DNA of 38,722 nt from positions 1-38,722 of the forward strand of contig JAJAPZ010000020.1 of NCBI GenBank assembly GCA_020523905.1, given 5' to 3'. Position 1 is the first letter of the stretch. Every line of letters begins with the position of its first letter. A program made the translations under genes and the position numbers. This document shows positions 16,070-25,014 of the stretch, one piece after another. Below the pieces are notes generated by a model that worked only from the letters and a program-made list of their open reading frames with translations, made no database searches and was not told the DNA's origin. Source of the DNA: Candidatus Obscuribacterium magneticum. GTDB lineage: Bacteria > Elusimicrobiota > Elusimicrobia > F11.

Positions 16070-18337
16070 ATGGGCATGTTTTGGAAACCATCGCGGGCGC
16101 GCCGGCGTTGGCGGACCTTTTTGGCGTTGAGCCTGACGGCTTTGGTCGTTGGGCTGGGCAGCGTCGTCTTGATCGCCGAACACAAGTTGTCCCGGCTGGT
16201 GTTGGGAGGCCTGGGAGAAGGCTTCTCCACCCGGGTCTACAGCGCCCCCTATTTCATACGAGATAAGCAATCTTATGACCTTTCCTCGCTTTTTCAGCGG
16301 TTGAAGAGGCTCGGCTACAAACCGGCCGGCCAGGCCGCATTGGCGCCGGGGGACTATGATTGGTCGGCGCCAACGCTGCGCATTTCTCTTCGTGGGTTTG
16401 AAGCGCCTCATGTTTCCCAGTCGGCGATGACCGTGCGGCTCCAGTTTCGTGGCGACCGCTCCATTCGCCTTGAAGATGAATCGAAACAGGAGATGGAGGA
16501 CGTTGCTTTGGAGCCGGAGTTGGTTGAGGAGCTCTCCGGCCCTGTGAAAATTCGGCGGGAGCCGGCCCAATGGGAAGAATTCCCCGTGGAGCTCATCGAT
16601 GCGGTTCTGACGGCCGAAGACCGCCGGTTCTTCCAGCATTGGGGCATTGATTGGCGGGCGGTTTTCCGGGCCGCCGGGGCCAATCTCATAAAGCGGGGAT
16701 ATCTCCAGGGGGGCAGCACCATCACCCAGCAGCTGGTCAAAAACATCTTTTTGACGCCCCGCCGGACGGTTCGCCGGAAAATCGCCGAAGCAGCGTTTGC
16801 CCTTTACATTGATTTCCGGCTGCCCAAGGAAAAAATACTGACTCTTTACCTTAATCATATTTACACGGGGCAGGACGGCATCACCAGCATCGCCGGTATG
16901 AAGGCCGCCGCACAATTTTATTTGGGAAAAAGTCTCAACGAATTGTCTCTATCGGATTGCGCCTTCCTGGCAGGCGTCATACGGTCGCCGCACGCCTATA
17001 ATCCGTTTGAAAATTACCGGCGGGCCAAGGCGCGCCGTAATGCCGTTCTTAAGAACATGTGGAAAGGCGGCCTGGTGACCCAAACCGATTACCTAACGGC
17101 CAGCGCGGCCCCCCTCAATATTCGACTTCGGCCGCCGCATTTTGAACGCGCCAAGGAGGATGATTATTTTGTGGCGGAGGTTCTCCGCCAGATGATTCCC
17201 CAATACGGGGAGGACGTCCTTTTCCGTTACGGATTGAAGATCTATACGACGATGGATCCCTGGCTGCAGGAATCGGCTTATGAAGCCGTTCAAAAGACGC
17301 GTTTTCAGGTGGCTTTGGTGGCCCTGGATCCTTTTACGGGTCAGGTGCAGGCTCTGGTGGGTGGAAAAAATTATCGGGAGAGCCAGTTTAACCGGGCCAC
17401 CCAGGCTCTTCGCCAGCCCGGCAGCGCTTTCAAGCCCTTCATATATGGGGCGGCGCTGGAGACAGGCTTCACCGTCTCCACCTTCCTTCACGACCAGAGG
17501 AAGAGATTTGCGGATCGAGCCGGCGCTGTATGGGAACCCAGAAATTATGACGGGATTTATCACGGGACCGTCACGATTCGGCAGGCCCTGGCAAACTCGA
17601 TGAATTCAGCCACCTTGGATCTCTTAAGCCGGGTGGGACCGGAGGAGGTCATTCGGTTCGCGCGGAAAGTGGGCGTTAACAGTCCCCTGGAAAATAGTTT
17701 GGCCCTGGCCTTGGGAAGTTCCGAGGTTCAGCTTCTGGAGCTGGTGGCCGCTTATGCCCCCTTTGCCAATGGCGGATATTTGGTTCGTCCCCAACTGGTG
17801 GCGTCCGTGGTCGATGCGGAAGGGAAGGTGTTAGAAGTGAATCCCGTCGAGAAAGAGTCCGTTTTGGATCCGGCGCTGGCGTATGTGATGACCTCTTTAA
17901 TGGCGTCGTGTGTGAAGGAAGGGACGGCCAAGCGCTTGTCCGAGTTGGGCTGGACATCTCCCGCCGCGGGCAAGACCGGCACCACCAACGGCGGCCGGGA
18001 TGCGTGGTTTATCGGATATACCCCGGAACGGCTTGCCGGCGTCTGGGTGGGCGATGATGAGGCCAAATCCGTCAATCTCGCCGGATCCCGCCATGCCTTG
18101 CCGATCTGGGCCGATTTTATGATGAAAGGGAATCAGGGAGTGCCCGTAAAGGATTTTGTTAAGCCCGATGGTGTGGTGACAGGTACGATCGATCCTCAAT
18201 CGGGGTTCCGGGCCCGCTCCGGGTGCCCCACCCGAAAGGAAGAGGTTTATATCAAGGGAACCGAACCCAAGCGGGATTGCCCCCTTCACCCCGGAGGCTT
18301 GAAAGGTTGGTTTCAGAAGTTGTTTAAAGGGGAATGA
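16070..18337 (+). CDS. Class A penicillin-binding protein (PBP1B-like)
   Basis: A 755-residue bifunctional peptidoglycan synthase. A basic cytoplasmic tail and one TM helix (about 15-37) are followed by a UB2H-like region (SAPYFIRDKQ, LFQRLKRLGYKPAG). The GT51 transglycosylase domain has AVLTAEDRRFFQHWGID, GGSTITQQLVKNIFL, RRKIAEAAFALYID and EKILTLYLNHIY. The transpeptidase domain has QPGSAFKPFIYGAAL (SxxK Ser), ANSMNSATL (SxN) and AAGKTGTTNG (KTG). The UB2H region favours PBP1B over PBP1A. No strong ribosome site precedes the ATG at 16070; ATG at 16076 is possible. Divergent from the porin gene. Confidence 0.95.
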   Translation: MGMFWKPSRARRRWRTFLALSLTALVVGLGSVVLIAEHKLSRLVLGGLGEGFSTRVYSAPYFIRDKQSYDLSSLFQRLKRLGYKPAGQAALAPGDYDWSAPTLRISLRGFEAPHVSQSAMTVRLQFRGDRSIRLEDESKQEMEDVALEPELVEELSGPVKIRREPAQWEEFPVELIDAVLTAEDRRFFQHWGIDWRAVFRAAGANLIKRGYLQGGSTITQQLVKNIFLTPRRTVRRKIAEAAFALYIDFRLPKEKILTLYLNHIYTGQDGITSIAGMKAAAQFYLGKSLNELSLSDCAFLAGVIRSPHAYNPFENYRRAKARRNAVLKNMWKGGLVTQTDYLTASAAPLNIRLRPPHFERAKEDDYFVAEVLRQMIPQYGEDVLFRYGLKIYTTMDPWLQESAYEAVQKTRFQVALVALDPFTGQVQALVGGKNYRESQFNRATQALRQPGSAFKPFIYGAALETGFTVSTFLHDQRKRFADRAGAVWEPRNYDGIYHGTVTIRQALANSMNSATLDLLSRVGPEEVIRFARKVGVNSPLENSLALALGSSEVQLLELVAAYAPFANGGYLVRPQLVASVVDAEGKVLEVNPVEKESVLDPALAYVMTSLMASCVKEGTAKRLSELGWTSPAAGKTGTTNGGRDAWFIGYTPERLAGVWVGDDEAKSVNLAGSRHALPIWADFMMKGNQGVPVKDFVKPDGVVTGTIDPQSGFRARSGCPTRKEEVYIKGTEPKRDCPLHPGGLKGWFQKLFKGE

Positions 18338-18341
18338 ACCA

Positions 18342-18623
18342 ATGGCTGCGGATATCCTTTACAACATTTATTCTTTTTTCACAGCGATTGCTTCTGCTCT
18401 TGGAATCAGCGCCCTCGTTGGCAAGTTGTCCAGCGGCGTGTTGTTTTTTATCAACCGGTTTACGGGTGGGTTGGGGACACTCTTTTTTCACCACAAGGGC
18501 CGTAAAACCGGGCGGCGACGGTATTATGTCGTTGCAATTTTTATTTATGTGTTATCCTGGGTTTTGATTTTTCTTGGATCGGCCCAACTTTGGCATTGGC
18601 TCTCAAAACTATTTCGAGAGTGA
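18342..18623 (+). CDS. Small two-pass membrane protein downstream of the PBP gene
   Basis: A 93-residue protein with two predicted TM segments, one near 10-35 (with ASALGISALVGKLSSGVLFF) and one near 65-84 (VAIFIYVLSWVLIFLGSAQL), separated by a basic loop (HHKGRKTGRRRYY). No family recognised. The start ATG at 18342 lies 4 nt after the PBP stop and has AAAGGGG upstream, so it is co-translated and may work with the cell-wall synthase. Its end overlaps the opposing phosphatase gene by 15 nt. Confidence 0.65.
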   Translation: MAADILYNIYSFFTAIASALGISALVGKLSSGVLFFINRFTGGLGTLFFHHKGRKTGRRRYYVVAIFIYVLSWVLIFLGSAQLWHWLSKLFRE

Positions 18624-20096
18624 TTTATTCCCTTCCGCATTTGACTTGAACGCCTTCCAGAGGACTCGGCTCCCCTCCATTGGTGACAGTTCGATCGAAA
18701 GCAAGGCCGCCAGCGTCGGCGCAATGTCGATGATGGACGCCTCCTCGATGATCCGGCCGGCGCGGATGGGAGGCCCCCAGAAGACAAGCGGCACATGGGT
18801 GTCTTCCTCATAGGGGCTGCCGTGGGTTCCGTCGTTTTTATACTGAGCCAAAAAGACGTTTTCCTCCAACCGGATGACGAGGTCTCCCGATCGGCCGGGA
18901 TAAACAGAGCGTGCGTACACGTTATAGTACGGGGCGCTTTTGTCCATGCTTTCGGTGATGAAAATGTCGGCGATGCCGGGGATTTTCTTTAAGTTTAGAG
19001 CCGTCTGATGAAGAAAGGCCTCCCGACGTTCCGAATTCAGGGAGGCCGGCTGTTTCGTCAGATAAATCGCCGGCAGGACAATTTCGAATTGAGCGTTGAT
19101 TCCCAATGACCCTGTTGTTTCATCCAGTGATTTGCCAACCTGTTTTTTAAATGACGCCTGGCTCATTATTTTCTTTTGAACACCTGCCTTTTCGTTCCAG
19201 GTTCCGCTGACCCCGTGATCCGCCGTCAGGACAATCACGACTTCTTTTTTATTCATCCAGTTTTGAAGAAGCGTGAGAAAGGCATCGAGGTTTGAATCGA
19301 GCTCCGTGAGGTACTTGTTTGTTTGCGGGCTGTGGGGGCCGTGTTTGTGTCCGATGTAATCCATGGCGGAAAAACTGACCGTCAGGATGTCGGGATGATC
19401 GTCTTTTCCCAATTGATATTCCTCAAGCACTTTGTTTGCCAGCTGGATAAGCAGTTGATCCGCTTCGGAAGAGGCCAGCATTTGGTTGGCGCGATCTATG
19501 AGAATACGGCCCCTCCAGCGGCCGAGATGAACATGTTCCTTGTTGAATGTTTTCAGCCAGCCGGGCGGCCGGCCATAAGCCGCGGAGGTGACGAATCCGG
19601 CCTCAAGAGCGTTGAACCAGAGGGCCGTATTGGCTTTATGGCCTCCCAGGAGTATGGCCCCGCGGTCTTTGATTGAAATCGAAACGACCTGGCAGAGGGG
19701 GTCTGTTTGCCTCAGGAGATCGCCCACTGTGGGGGCCATGAGCTGTAGCGGTCCGATGCCGTAGGTCGCATCGGTTAGGGCGGAAACAGTTTTTCTCTCC
19801 TTTTTATCCCACCATCGGTTTCCGACAATGCCGTTGAGGCAGGGCGTTTTTCCGGTTAAGATCGCGGCATGGCCGGGAGCGGTCTCTGTCGGAATGAAAT
19901 TGACATGGGTTTGGGTGAAAACGGCTCCCTGGCGAAGGTGTTTTTTGAGGCGCCCCTCCGGGCGTTTTTCCAGCAAATCTAAGTATTCTGCCCGCATTTG
20001 ATCGACCACAACCACCACGACCAGCTTGGGGGTTTCGAAGGCGAAACCGACGGTTTGAAAACACAATAAGAATAGGACCGCCTTCAACGTTTTCAT
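18609..20096 (-). CDS. Secreted alkaline phosphatase superfamily enzyme, PafA-like
   Basis: A 495-residue exported hydrolase. A signal peptide (LKAVLFLLCFQTVGFAFE) is followed by VVVVVVDQMRAEYL (metal Asp) and FIPTETAPGHAAILTGKTP with the Thr nucleophile. SIKDRGAILLGGH follows, whose Lys and Arg match the phosphate-contacting pair of the PafA monoesterases. DYIGHKHGPHS, VVIVLTADHGVSGTW and EEDTHVPLVFWG complete the two-zinc site. It therefore looks like a periplasmic phosphomonoesterase rather than a nucleotide pyrophosphatase. The 20101-20847 gene lies upstream with a 4-nt gap, so the two probably form an operon. Substrate unproven. Confidence 0.87.
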   Translation of the reverse strand: MKTLKAVLFLLCFQTVGFAFETPKLVVVVVVDQMRAEYLDLLEKRPEGRLKKHLRQGAVFTQTHVNFIPTETAPGHAAILTGKTPCLNGIVGNRWWDKKERKTVSALTDATYGIGPLQLMAPTVGDLLRQTDPLCQVVSISIKDRGAILLGGHKANTALWFNALEAGFVTSAAYGRPPGWLKTFNKEHVHLGRWRGRILIDRANQMLASSEADQLLIQLANKVLEEYQLGKDDHPDILTVSFSAMDYIGHKHGPHSPQTNKYLTELDSNLDAFLTLLQNWMNKKEVVIVLTADHGVSGTWNEKAGVQKKIMSQASFKKQVGKSLDETTGSLGINAQFEIVLPAIYLTKQPASLNSERREAFLHQTALNLKKIPGIADIFITESMDKSAPYYNVYARSVYPGRSGDLVIRLEENVFLAQYKNDGTHGSPYEEDTHVPLVFWGPPIRAGRIIEEASIIDIAPTLAALLSIELSPMEGSRVLWKAFKSNAEGNKSLSK

Positions 20097-20100
20097 GGCG

Positions 20101-20847
20101 TTACGAGAGAGCGATGTCGGCGATCAGAGGCAGGTGATCGGAGGCGGCGCGGGTGAGGGTGTTAAAAACGGTCGAAACGCGCAGGACCCTGCATTCCTTT
20201 GAAACGAAGATGTGGTCAATCCGGAACAGCGGGAAGGTGCTGGGCCAGGTGTTGAGAATGCGTTGATGGGGCTCAAGGGACTCGCGCTGGGCGTCATGAA
20301 GCCGTCTTTTAACTTGGTGGTAGACGGGAGAGAAGGTTGTCGAATTGAGATCGCCGCAGAAAATAAGGGGGCCTTTCATGTCGGGGTGGCCCAGCCAATT
20401 CTCTCCGAGAAGCTCCTTCGTTTGGAGAAGCCGTTCCGAAAGGCTGTGCTTGAAGTGGGTGCACACCACATTGACCGTGGTCTCCTTGCTTTTAATTTGG
20501 GCCCAAATCGCGGCGGTGGCTTCGGGACCGGATTTATGCGAAGGGAGGTCGGCCGCTTTCATGAGGTGCATGGGGAAGCGGCTGAAAAGGGCCAGCCCGT
20601 ACTGTTCTTTTCCAAGGGTCAGGCGCGGATAGAAAAAATAATCCATTTGTAAGATTTTGGAGAGACTTTTTGGTTGATGGATGCGATGGGTTCGGGACCT
20701 TTGAACGTCCAATTCTTGGAGGGCGACCACGTCTGGCTTGACGGCGGAAATAATCTTCGCCGTACGCTCGGGGGCCGCCAGACCGTCCGTCCCCGTGCAA
20801 CGGTGAGTGTTGTAGGTCATAAGACGAAGCGTCGTTTGATCGTCCAT
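20101..20847 (-). CDS. Endonuclease/exonuclease/phosphatase (EEP) family hydrolase
   Basis: A 248-residue metal-dependent phosphodiesterase of the DNase I fold. Motifs are LMTYNTHRC (Asn), VVALQELDVQR (Glu), VVCTHFKHSL (His), LIFCGDLNSTTF (Asp/Asn), RIDHIFVS (Asp-His) and AASDHLPLIADI (Asp-His). Substrate could be DNA, phospholipid head group or phosphoinositide-like compounds. ATG at 20847 is used because the family domain begins just after; a TTG at 20901 would add 18 residues. It precedes the PafA-like phosphatase by 4 nt. Confidence 0.85.
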   Translation of the reverse strand: MDDQTTLRLMTYNTHRCTGTDGLAAPERTAKIISAVKPDVVALQELDVQRSRTHRIHQPKSLSKILQMDYFFYPRLTLGKEQYGLALFSRFPMHLMKAADLPSHKSGPEATAAIWAQIKSKETTVNVVCTHFKHSLSERLLQTKELLGENWLGHPDMKGPLIFCGDLNSTTFSPVYHQVKRRLHDAQRESLEPHQRILNTWPSTFPLFRIDHIFVSKECRVLRVSTVFNTLTRAASDHLPLIADIALS

Positions 20848-20914
20848 GATTAAAGGGTGTGTGAGTTTAAACACCGAAGAGCCATACTCGTCATGTGACA
20901 ATAAGAATTTCCGT

Positions 20915-21586
20915 CTATTTTTGGAAGGCGTGAATAAAATAGTTTATCAACAGGAAGCCCGTTTCTTCGAGGTTTCGGCCGAAGCTGACAATGCCGTCCC
21001 GATGACCGCCCATTCCAAAAATCCCCTTTTTCCGGACTGTGGGATTCTTGAATAAACGCCGGACCTCAGCGGCCATCGCGGGTGTTCCATAGGCGGCCCT
21101 TCGGCGGGTCAATGGGATCTTCAGCTGTTTGGCCTTTTTCCAAATAACGGGACAGTGAACATGAAGGATAGTCCGAAGGCGGTTATCCAAAGCATAGAGC
21201 ATTCCGTGGGTGAGGGCTTCGGCGGAAGGCGGAACGGGTCCTTCGGCCACGATGAGATTATTTTGAGGATCACTTTCGAGCACCACGGAATAATGGCGTT
21301 CGTTCAACGTCGCCAGGCGGCCGGTCTGTGTCCCGGTAATGGCGAAGCGGCGCCTATGAGGAAGGGCTTGGAAAGGAGGAAGCCGCTGGCTGAGGTTCCC
21401 GAAACCAATGCCGCGGTATCGCTTCGGGTCCTGGCCGATCATTTTCAACTGGTAGAGGATCCGTCTCCACGTGTTTAAGCCATGTAATTGTCGAAAGGGG
21501 AGGGGAGATGTCTTTTGATATCTCCGTATGAATTTCGTGACGCCTTCCGTGTCTCTTGTTTTTCTTTTCATCCCGGATGTCGTCAT
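20915..21586 (-). CDS. Class II aldolase/adducin-domain protein
   Basis: A 223-residue protein related to fuculose-phosphate aldolases and ribulose-5-phosphate 4-epimerases. Recognisable parts are RGIGFGNLSQRL, FAITGTQTGRLATL, SAEALTHGMLYAL, TILHVHCPVIWKKA (two zinc-type His) and GMGGHRDGIVSFG, which may supply the third His. The N-terminus (about 1-30) is basic and unlike the family. Its start overlaps the MFS gene end by 4 nt (ATGA), so the aldolase is coupled to the transporter and may act on the carried compound. Confidence 0.82.
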   Translation of the reverse strand: MTTSGMKRKTRDTEGVTKFIRRYQKTSPLPFRQLHGLNTWRRILYQLKMIGQDPKRYRGIGFGNLSQRLPPFQALPHRRRFAITGTQTGRLATLNERHYSVVLESDPQNNLIVAEGPVPPSAEALTHGMLYALDNRLRTILHVHCPVIWKKAKQLKIPLTRRRAAYGTPAMAAEVRRLFKNPTVRKKGIFGMGGHRDGIVSFGRNLEETGFLLINYFIHAFQK

Positions 21587-22935
21587 GCCGACGGAGGCTG
21601 ACCTTCTTTGGGGGCGATGGGTTTTCGCCGGGGCGGCGGGATGATCATGTCGGTGCTGGGAAGGGGTTTGAGTCCGATGACGCTGGTCAGTACCGAAAGG
21701 CTGTCAATATTATCCACCTTTCGGACCTCTTTGACTTTCGACATGAAGCCGAGCACGCTCGCCATGCGCAGAAACCCGGAGATGATGAAAAGGGTATAGA
21801 AAGGGAATCCGAGGAAAGGCGGCAGGATTTTTATTGTTTGTCCCCCCAAAAAAGCCCCGATAAAAATGCAGAGGCCGTTAATCATATTGAATTTGGCCAT
21901 TTCCCGCACCCGTTTGTGGGGAGCCACGGCGTCAAACAGGTACGTGTTGACGCAGAGGTTGTATCCGGACCAGGCGGCGCCGCTGGCCAGCTGGACAAAA
22001 ACGATGTAGACGGGATGGCCGGAAAGGAGCCACAAGAAGGGGATGAGTTGAATAAAACGGGAACAGATCCGGATGATCTTGAGGTTCCCCACGCGATCCG
22101 CGTGGCGACCCCAGGGGGCCATCATGAAGTAGGTCGTCAAGTTGGCGGCGGCCACGACAATGGTGTAGGTCAGGTAGTTATAGCGGAGGCCGTCGATGAG
22201 ATGCCATTGGATATAGGGGGCCGCAAAGTTGACGGAAAAACTGATCGCGCCCGTATAAAGAAAGAAGTGTTTTAAATTCTCGTCTTGCGCCGTCACGGCG
22301 GGAGGTTGTATTTTTTTGGAGGGCCATAGCGCATGTCCTTTGGGTTCATACATTTTCCCCAAGTAATGCCACGAGACGCTGCGAAAGACGGCGGCGGTCA
22401 GAAAAATAATGGCGAAGCCGGTAAAGGCGTTGTATCGAAAAGCCAGAAGCGTCACTCCGGCCAGAAGGCTGGCCACGGTGATGATGAGACCGTTGATCCG
22501 GAATCGCCATCCGAAATAAGCGGAGCGGTGCGAGGTGGGAAGATACTCGCACATGAGGCTGCCCCAGGGGGCCAGGGAGAGGCCGCCGAACGTCGTGTAA
22601 AAAGTGGCGAGGACAATGAAGGCGGGGACCTTCCAGCCGAGGGACAGGAAAAAGGAGGAGGGAATTAGATAGAGGGCCAGCGCCTGGACGAGCACGACCG
22701 CCAGAAGGACCTTTTTTCGGCTGCCCACGCGGGCTGTGATCTGGCCGATTTGGCTGTTGGCCAGAGCCGTGAAGAGATTCGGGAGGGAGGCCAACAGGCC
22801 AATCTGCGTGATGCCCGCTTTCATGAACAGAGCAAAGGGAATGAGATAGCTTTCGGTCATTCCCAGCATCCCCGACGCAAAGATACCGTCGAAGAAAGAC
22901 GATCTTAAACTGCTCCGGACTCTGTTTCCTTTCAT
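21583..22935 (-). CDS. Major facilitator superfamily transporter
   Basis: A 450-residue membrane protein with about 12 predicted helices. MFS hallmarks are QIGQITARVGSRKKVLL between TM2 and TM3 (a G-x-x-x-x-R-x-G-x-R/K-type loop), its counterpart MAPWGRHADRVGNLK in the second half, and a central loop near 195-215. The C-terminal tail is Pro-rich and soluble (IPPPRRKPIAPKEGQ). Substrate cannot be read from sequence. Its 3' end overlaps the aldolase start, which suggests a joint uptake/catabolic function. Confidence 0.87.
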   Translation of the reverse strand: MKGNRVRSSLRSSFFDGIFASGMLGMTESYLIPFALFMKAGITQIGLLASLPNLFTALANSQIGQITARVGSRKKVLLAVVLVQALALYLIPSSFFLSLGWKVPAFIVLATFYTTFGGLSLAPWGSLMCEYLPTSHRSAYFGWRFRINGLIITVASLLAGVTLLAFRYNAFTGFAIIFLTAAVFRSVSWHYLGKMYEPKGHALWPSKKIQPPAVTAQDENLKHFFLYTGAISFSVNFAAPYIQWHLIDGLRYNYLTYTIVVAAANLTTYFMMAPWGRHADRVGNLKIIRICSRFIQLIPFLWLLSGHPVYIVFVQLASGAAWSGYNLCVNTYLFDAVAPHKRVREMAKFNMINGLCIFIGAFLGGQTIKILPPFLGFPFYTLFIISGFLRMASVLGFMSKVKEVRKVDNIDSLSVLTSVIGLKPLPSTDMIIPPPRRKPIAPKEGQPPSA

Positions 22936-23013
22936 AGGGGACCCGTCGATGTAGAATCCCCCGTTGATGAGGGGCGCTCACCAACGGGGGAATTGTTGAG
23001 GACGTTTAACGAT

Positions 23014-23247
23014 TTACTTTTTCGCCGGCGGTGTGGACTGCTGGCCCATCATGGGACAGGGTTGACTCATCATCATGTGACATGATTTTTTCCAGAGGCA
23101 GGAAACGCTCATCAGGTAACCGAGAACCCCTCCAACGAGGAGGAGGATCAGCACCACCAGGGCTTTCCCTCCCAAACAGGAGGAGCCGCAACAGCAGGAG
23201 CTTTCGCAGCTACAGGCCGATTCTTTTTCGTCTTTCGGTGTATCCAT
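23014..23247 (-). CDS. Cysteine- and methionine-rich one-pass membrane peptide
   Basis: A 77-residue protein I do not recognise. A cytoplasmic or lumenal N-terminus is packed with cysteine (CSCESSCCCGSSC). A hydrophobic segment follows (about 29-47: ALVVLILLLVGGVLGYLMS), then a short tail with CLWKKSCHMMM and PCPMMG. There are 10 Cys and 8 Met in total, with a CHMMM / PCPMM pattern that would suit Cu(I) or another soft metal. ATG at 23247 has AAGGAG just upstream. It lies 150 nt from a GT-C-like gene and 78 nt from the MFS gene. The SCCCGSSC style also resembles small Cys-rich proteins near arsenic or copper genes. Function is inference. Confidence 0.7.
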   Translation of the reverse strand: MDTPKDEKESACSCESSCCCGSSCLGGKALVVLILLLVGGVLGYLMSVSCLWKKSCHMMMSQPCPMMGQQSTPPAKK

Positions 23248-23359
23248 TTTTTTCTCCTTTTGATGACATGTTTTGTTAAATCCGCCTTCAGAAAAATATC
23301 CGTACCGAAACGGGAAGGGACTCAAAAAATTACGCCAGGGCGGGTTTCTAATTATAGAA

Positions 23360-23377
23360 CCACGGGATGGCCCGTGG
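23360..23377 (-). terminator. Hairpin after the GT-C-like gene
   Basis: CCACGGG (23360-23366) and CCCGTGG (23371-23377) make a perfect 7-bp stem with a 4-base loop, 20 nt past the stop of the 23397-24863 gene. It is followed on the minus strand by TTCTATAATT, a weak U tract. A modest intrinsic terminator is likely, separating this gene from the Cys-rich peptide gene. Confidence 0.5.
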
Positions 23378-23396
23378 AGTTCCCTTTGATTTGCGC

Positions 23397-24863
23397 TTAT
23401 GCTACAAATTTTTTGGGTTGAGATAGCTTTTTTGAAACGGGTGTCCGCCCCTTTATAAGATCCGCGAAAGTTAACGTGTTGATAAATAAGAGAAGAGCGG
23501 CATACACCAGAGCCATCCATTGGGGAGTGTAAGGAACCCAGAAGAAGTTGGGGAGGAGGTCCTGGACGTTGGTCCCGACCTTCCCCAGCCAGTGGGTGAG
23601 GAAAAGGTTGATCCCGTCTTCCTGATTCCACAGAAGCTTCGGAACCTGCCAGTAAAGCAGTGAGAGGAAAAACGTCCCTCCCAACATCAGGGGTACCGGC
23701 CACCGCCAGGATTTTTGATCGGCGGCGGCCCGAACAAACATCAAGACGCCTAGAGCCAAAAGAGGAACGATGGGGACCAATAAGCGCGGCGGCGGGCTCC
23801 ATCCCCCCCACCATTGTTTGTAGCCGGCAAAGGTGATCGTATAACAAGCGATGATGATGACGATATGGCGGGCAAATTCCGGATTCCTTTTGTAAAGCAG
23901 CGCGTATCCACAAATAAAAAAGAGGTATAGGGGGGCAAAGACAAAAAGCCCTTGAGAGCGATCAAAGAAAAGGGCGGGCAGAGAGATCGGCAAGTAAGCC
24001 GGGTCAAAGGGTTTAAAAGGGATGCCTTTCCAAGCCGCGGTGGGAGAAAGCCCCCCCCATAGGTGGACATTGGCCAGCAAGATCCCTCCCCATAGAACGA
24101 ACACGATGAGGGTGGGGACACGGCACAATCCGCCGAGCCTCTTAAAGAAATTTATTCGTTTCCCTTTGACTCCTTCCTGAATCCAAAAGATCAATAGAAA
24201 TGCGATGGCAATGAGATAGTTGCGCGTGTGCAACCATGGGAGATAACCGATGAGAGCCGCATGGATGACGTTAAAAGGTTCCTTTTTGTAAAGCTTCCAC
24301 ATTAAGAACGTGATGAGGACCGCTGTGGGGAGTTCCGTGAAGAAGACGAGAGAGTAGGAAAGAAGTGGAGGCGCCAAGGAGAAGAGGAGGGCCATAATCC
24401 AGGCGAGTTTGGAGCGGCCGGTGACGTCCTGAAAAAAACGAAATAAAAGGATGGAGAAGAAAGCCCCGAGGAGCATCATTGAAAAGGAGAACATGTTTTT
24501 TGTGAAAATCCACCTTTTGTCTTTTGTGGTGGGACCGAAGAGTCGGGCGGTGAGATTAAGATAACCGTGAGCAAAAGCGTAGATGGGGATGCCGAGAATC
24601 GGCAGGCCGATCGAATGAAAGGGCCGTTCCCTGCCGTCGGGTGTTTTCACGGAGTGATGATCATTGGGATCAAAATCCTTCAGCCACGGCGATCGGTAGT
24701 TGTTGGACAGTTCGAGGTCCCGATCCAGCGTTAGGCTTTCCGCAATGACGATATAATGGGGTTCGTCCCCCTGCCCGATGTAGCTGCGGTGGGTTTTTAA
24801 CGTGATGAAAAAAAGAAGGGTAATGACAAAAAGCGTGGTAGCTTCAATCCCTTTTGTTCCCAT
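23397..24863 (-). CDS. Polytopic membrane protein, GT-C glycosyltransferase-like
   Basis: A 488-residue protein with about 11-12 predicted TM helices. After TM1 the large loop opens GQGDEPHYIVIAES, whose Asp-Glu pair sits where GT-C sugar transferases bind metal or act as base. FHSIGLPILGIPIYAFAHGY follows. This layout suggests transfer of a sugar from a lipid carrier to a lipid or protein in the periplasm. The overall plan resembles the 12283-13857 protein but sequence similarity is low. ATG at 24863 is preceded by a strong AGGAGGT. Isolated gene with a hairpin behind it. Confidence 0.72.
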   Translation of the reverse strand: MGTKGIEATTLFVITLLFFITLKTHRSYIGQGDEPHYIVIAESLTLDRDLELSNNYRSPWLKDFDPNDHHSVKTPDGRERPFHSIGLPILGIPIYAFAHGYLNLTARLFGPTTKDKRWIFTKNMFSFSMMLLGAFFSILLFRFFQDVTGRSKLAWIMALLFSLAPPLLSYSLVFFTELPTAVLITFLMWKLYKKEPFNVIHAALIGYLPWLHTRNYLIAIAFLLIFWIQEGVKGKRINFFKRLGGLCRVPTLIVFVLWGGILLANVHLWGGLSPTAAWKGIPFKPFDPAYLPISLPALFFDRSQGLFVFAPLYLFFICGYALLYKRNPEFARHIVIIIACYTITFAGYKQWWGGWSPPPRLLVPIVPLLALGVLMFVRAAADQKSWRWPVPLMLGGTFFLSLLYWQVPKLLWNQEDGINLFLTHWLGKVGTNVQDLLPNFFWVPYTPQWMALVYAALLLFINTLTFADLIKGRTPVSKKLSQPKKFVA

Positions 24864-25014
24864 CGAAGACCTCCTAGAGATTAATCTTTCAGTTCAAAAA
24901 GGGCGCTTGGTAAGCAAAGGATAATAAAATGCGATACGCAATTGTGAGGGGGTTAAATAAATACGACAGGTTCAACTCCATGGGGCAGGGTGGCCCAAAT
25001 CCTCACTTGCCTTT

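Noticed and set aside
15983..16915. Open frame of 310 codons opposite the PBP gene
   Set aside because: Antisense shadow of a clear class A PBP; no recognisable motifs.
23014..23913. Open frame of 299 codons containing the Cys-rich peptide
   Set aside because: Its first 220 residues run antisense-independent through the neighbouring GT-C gene in another frame; only the last 77 codons have a ribosome site and independent character.
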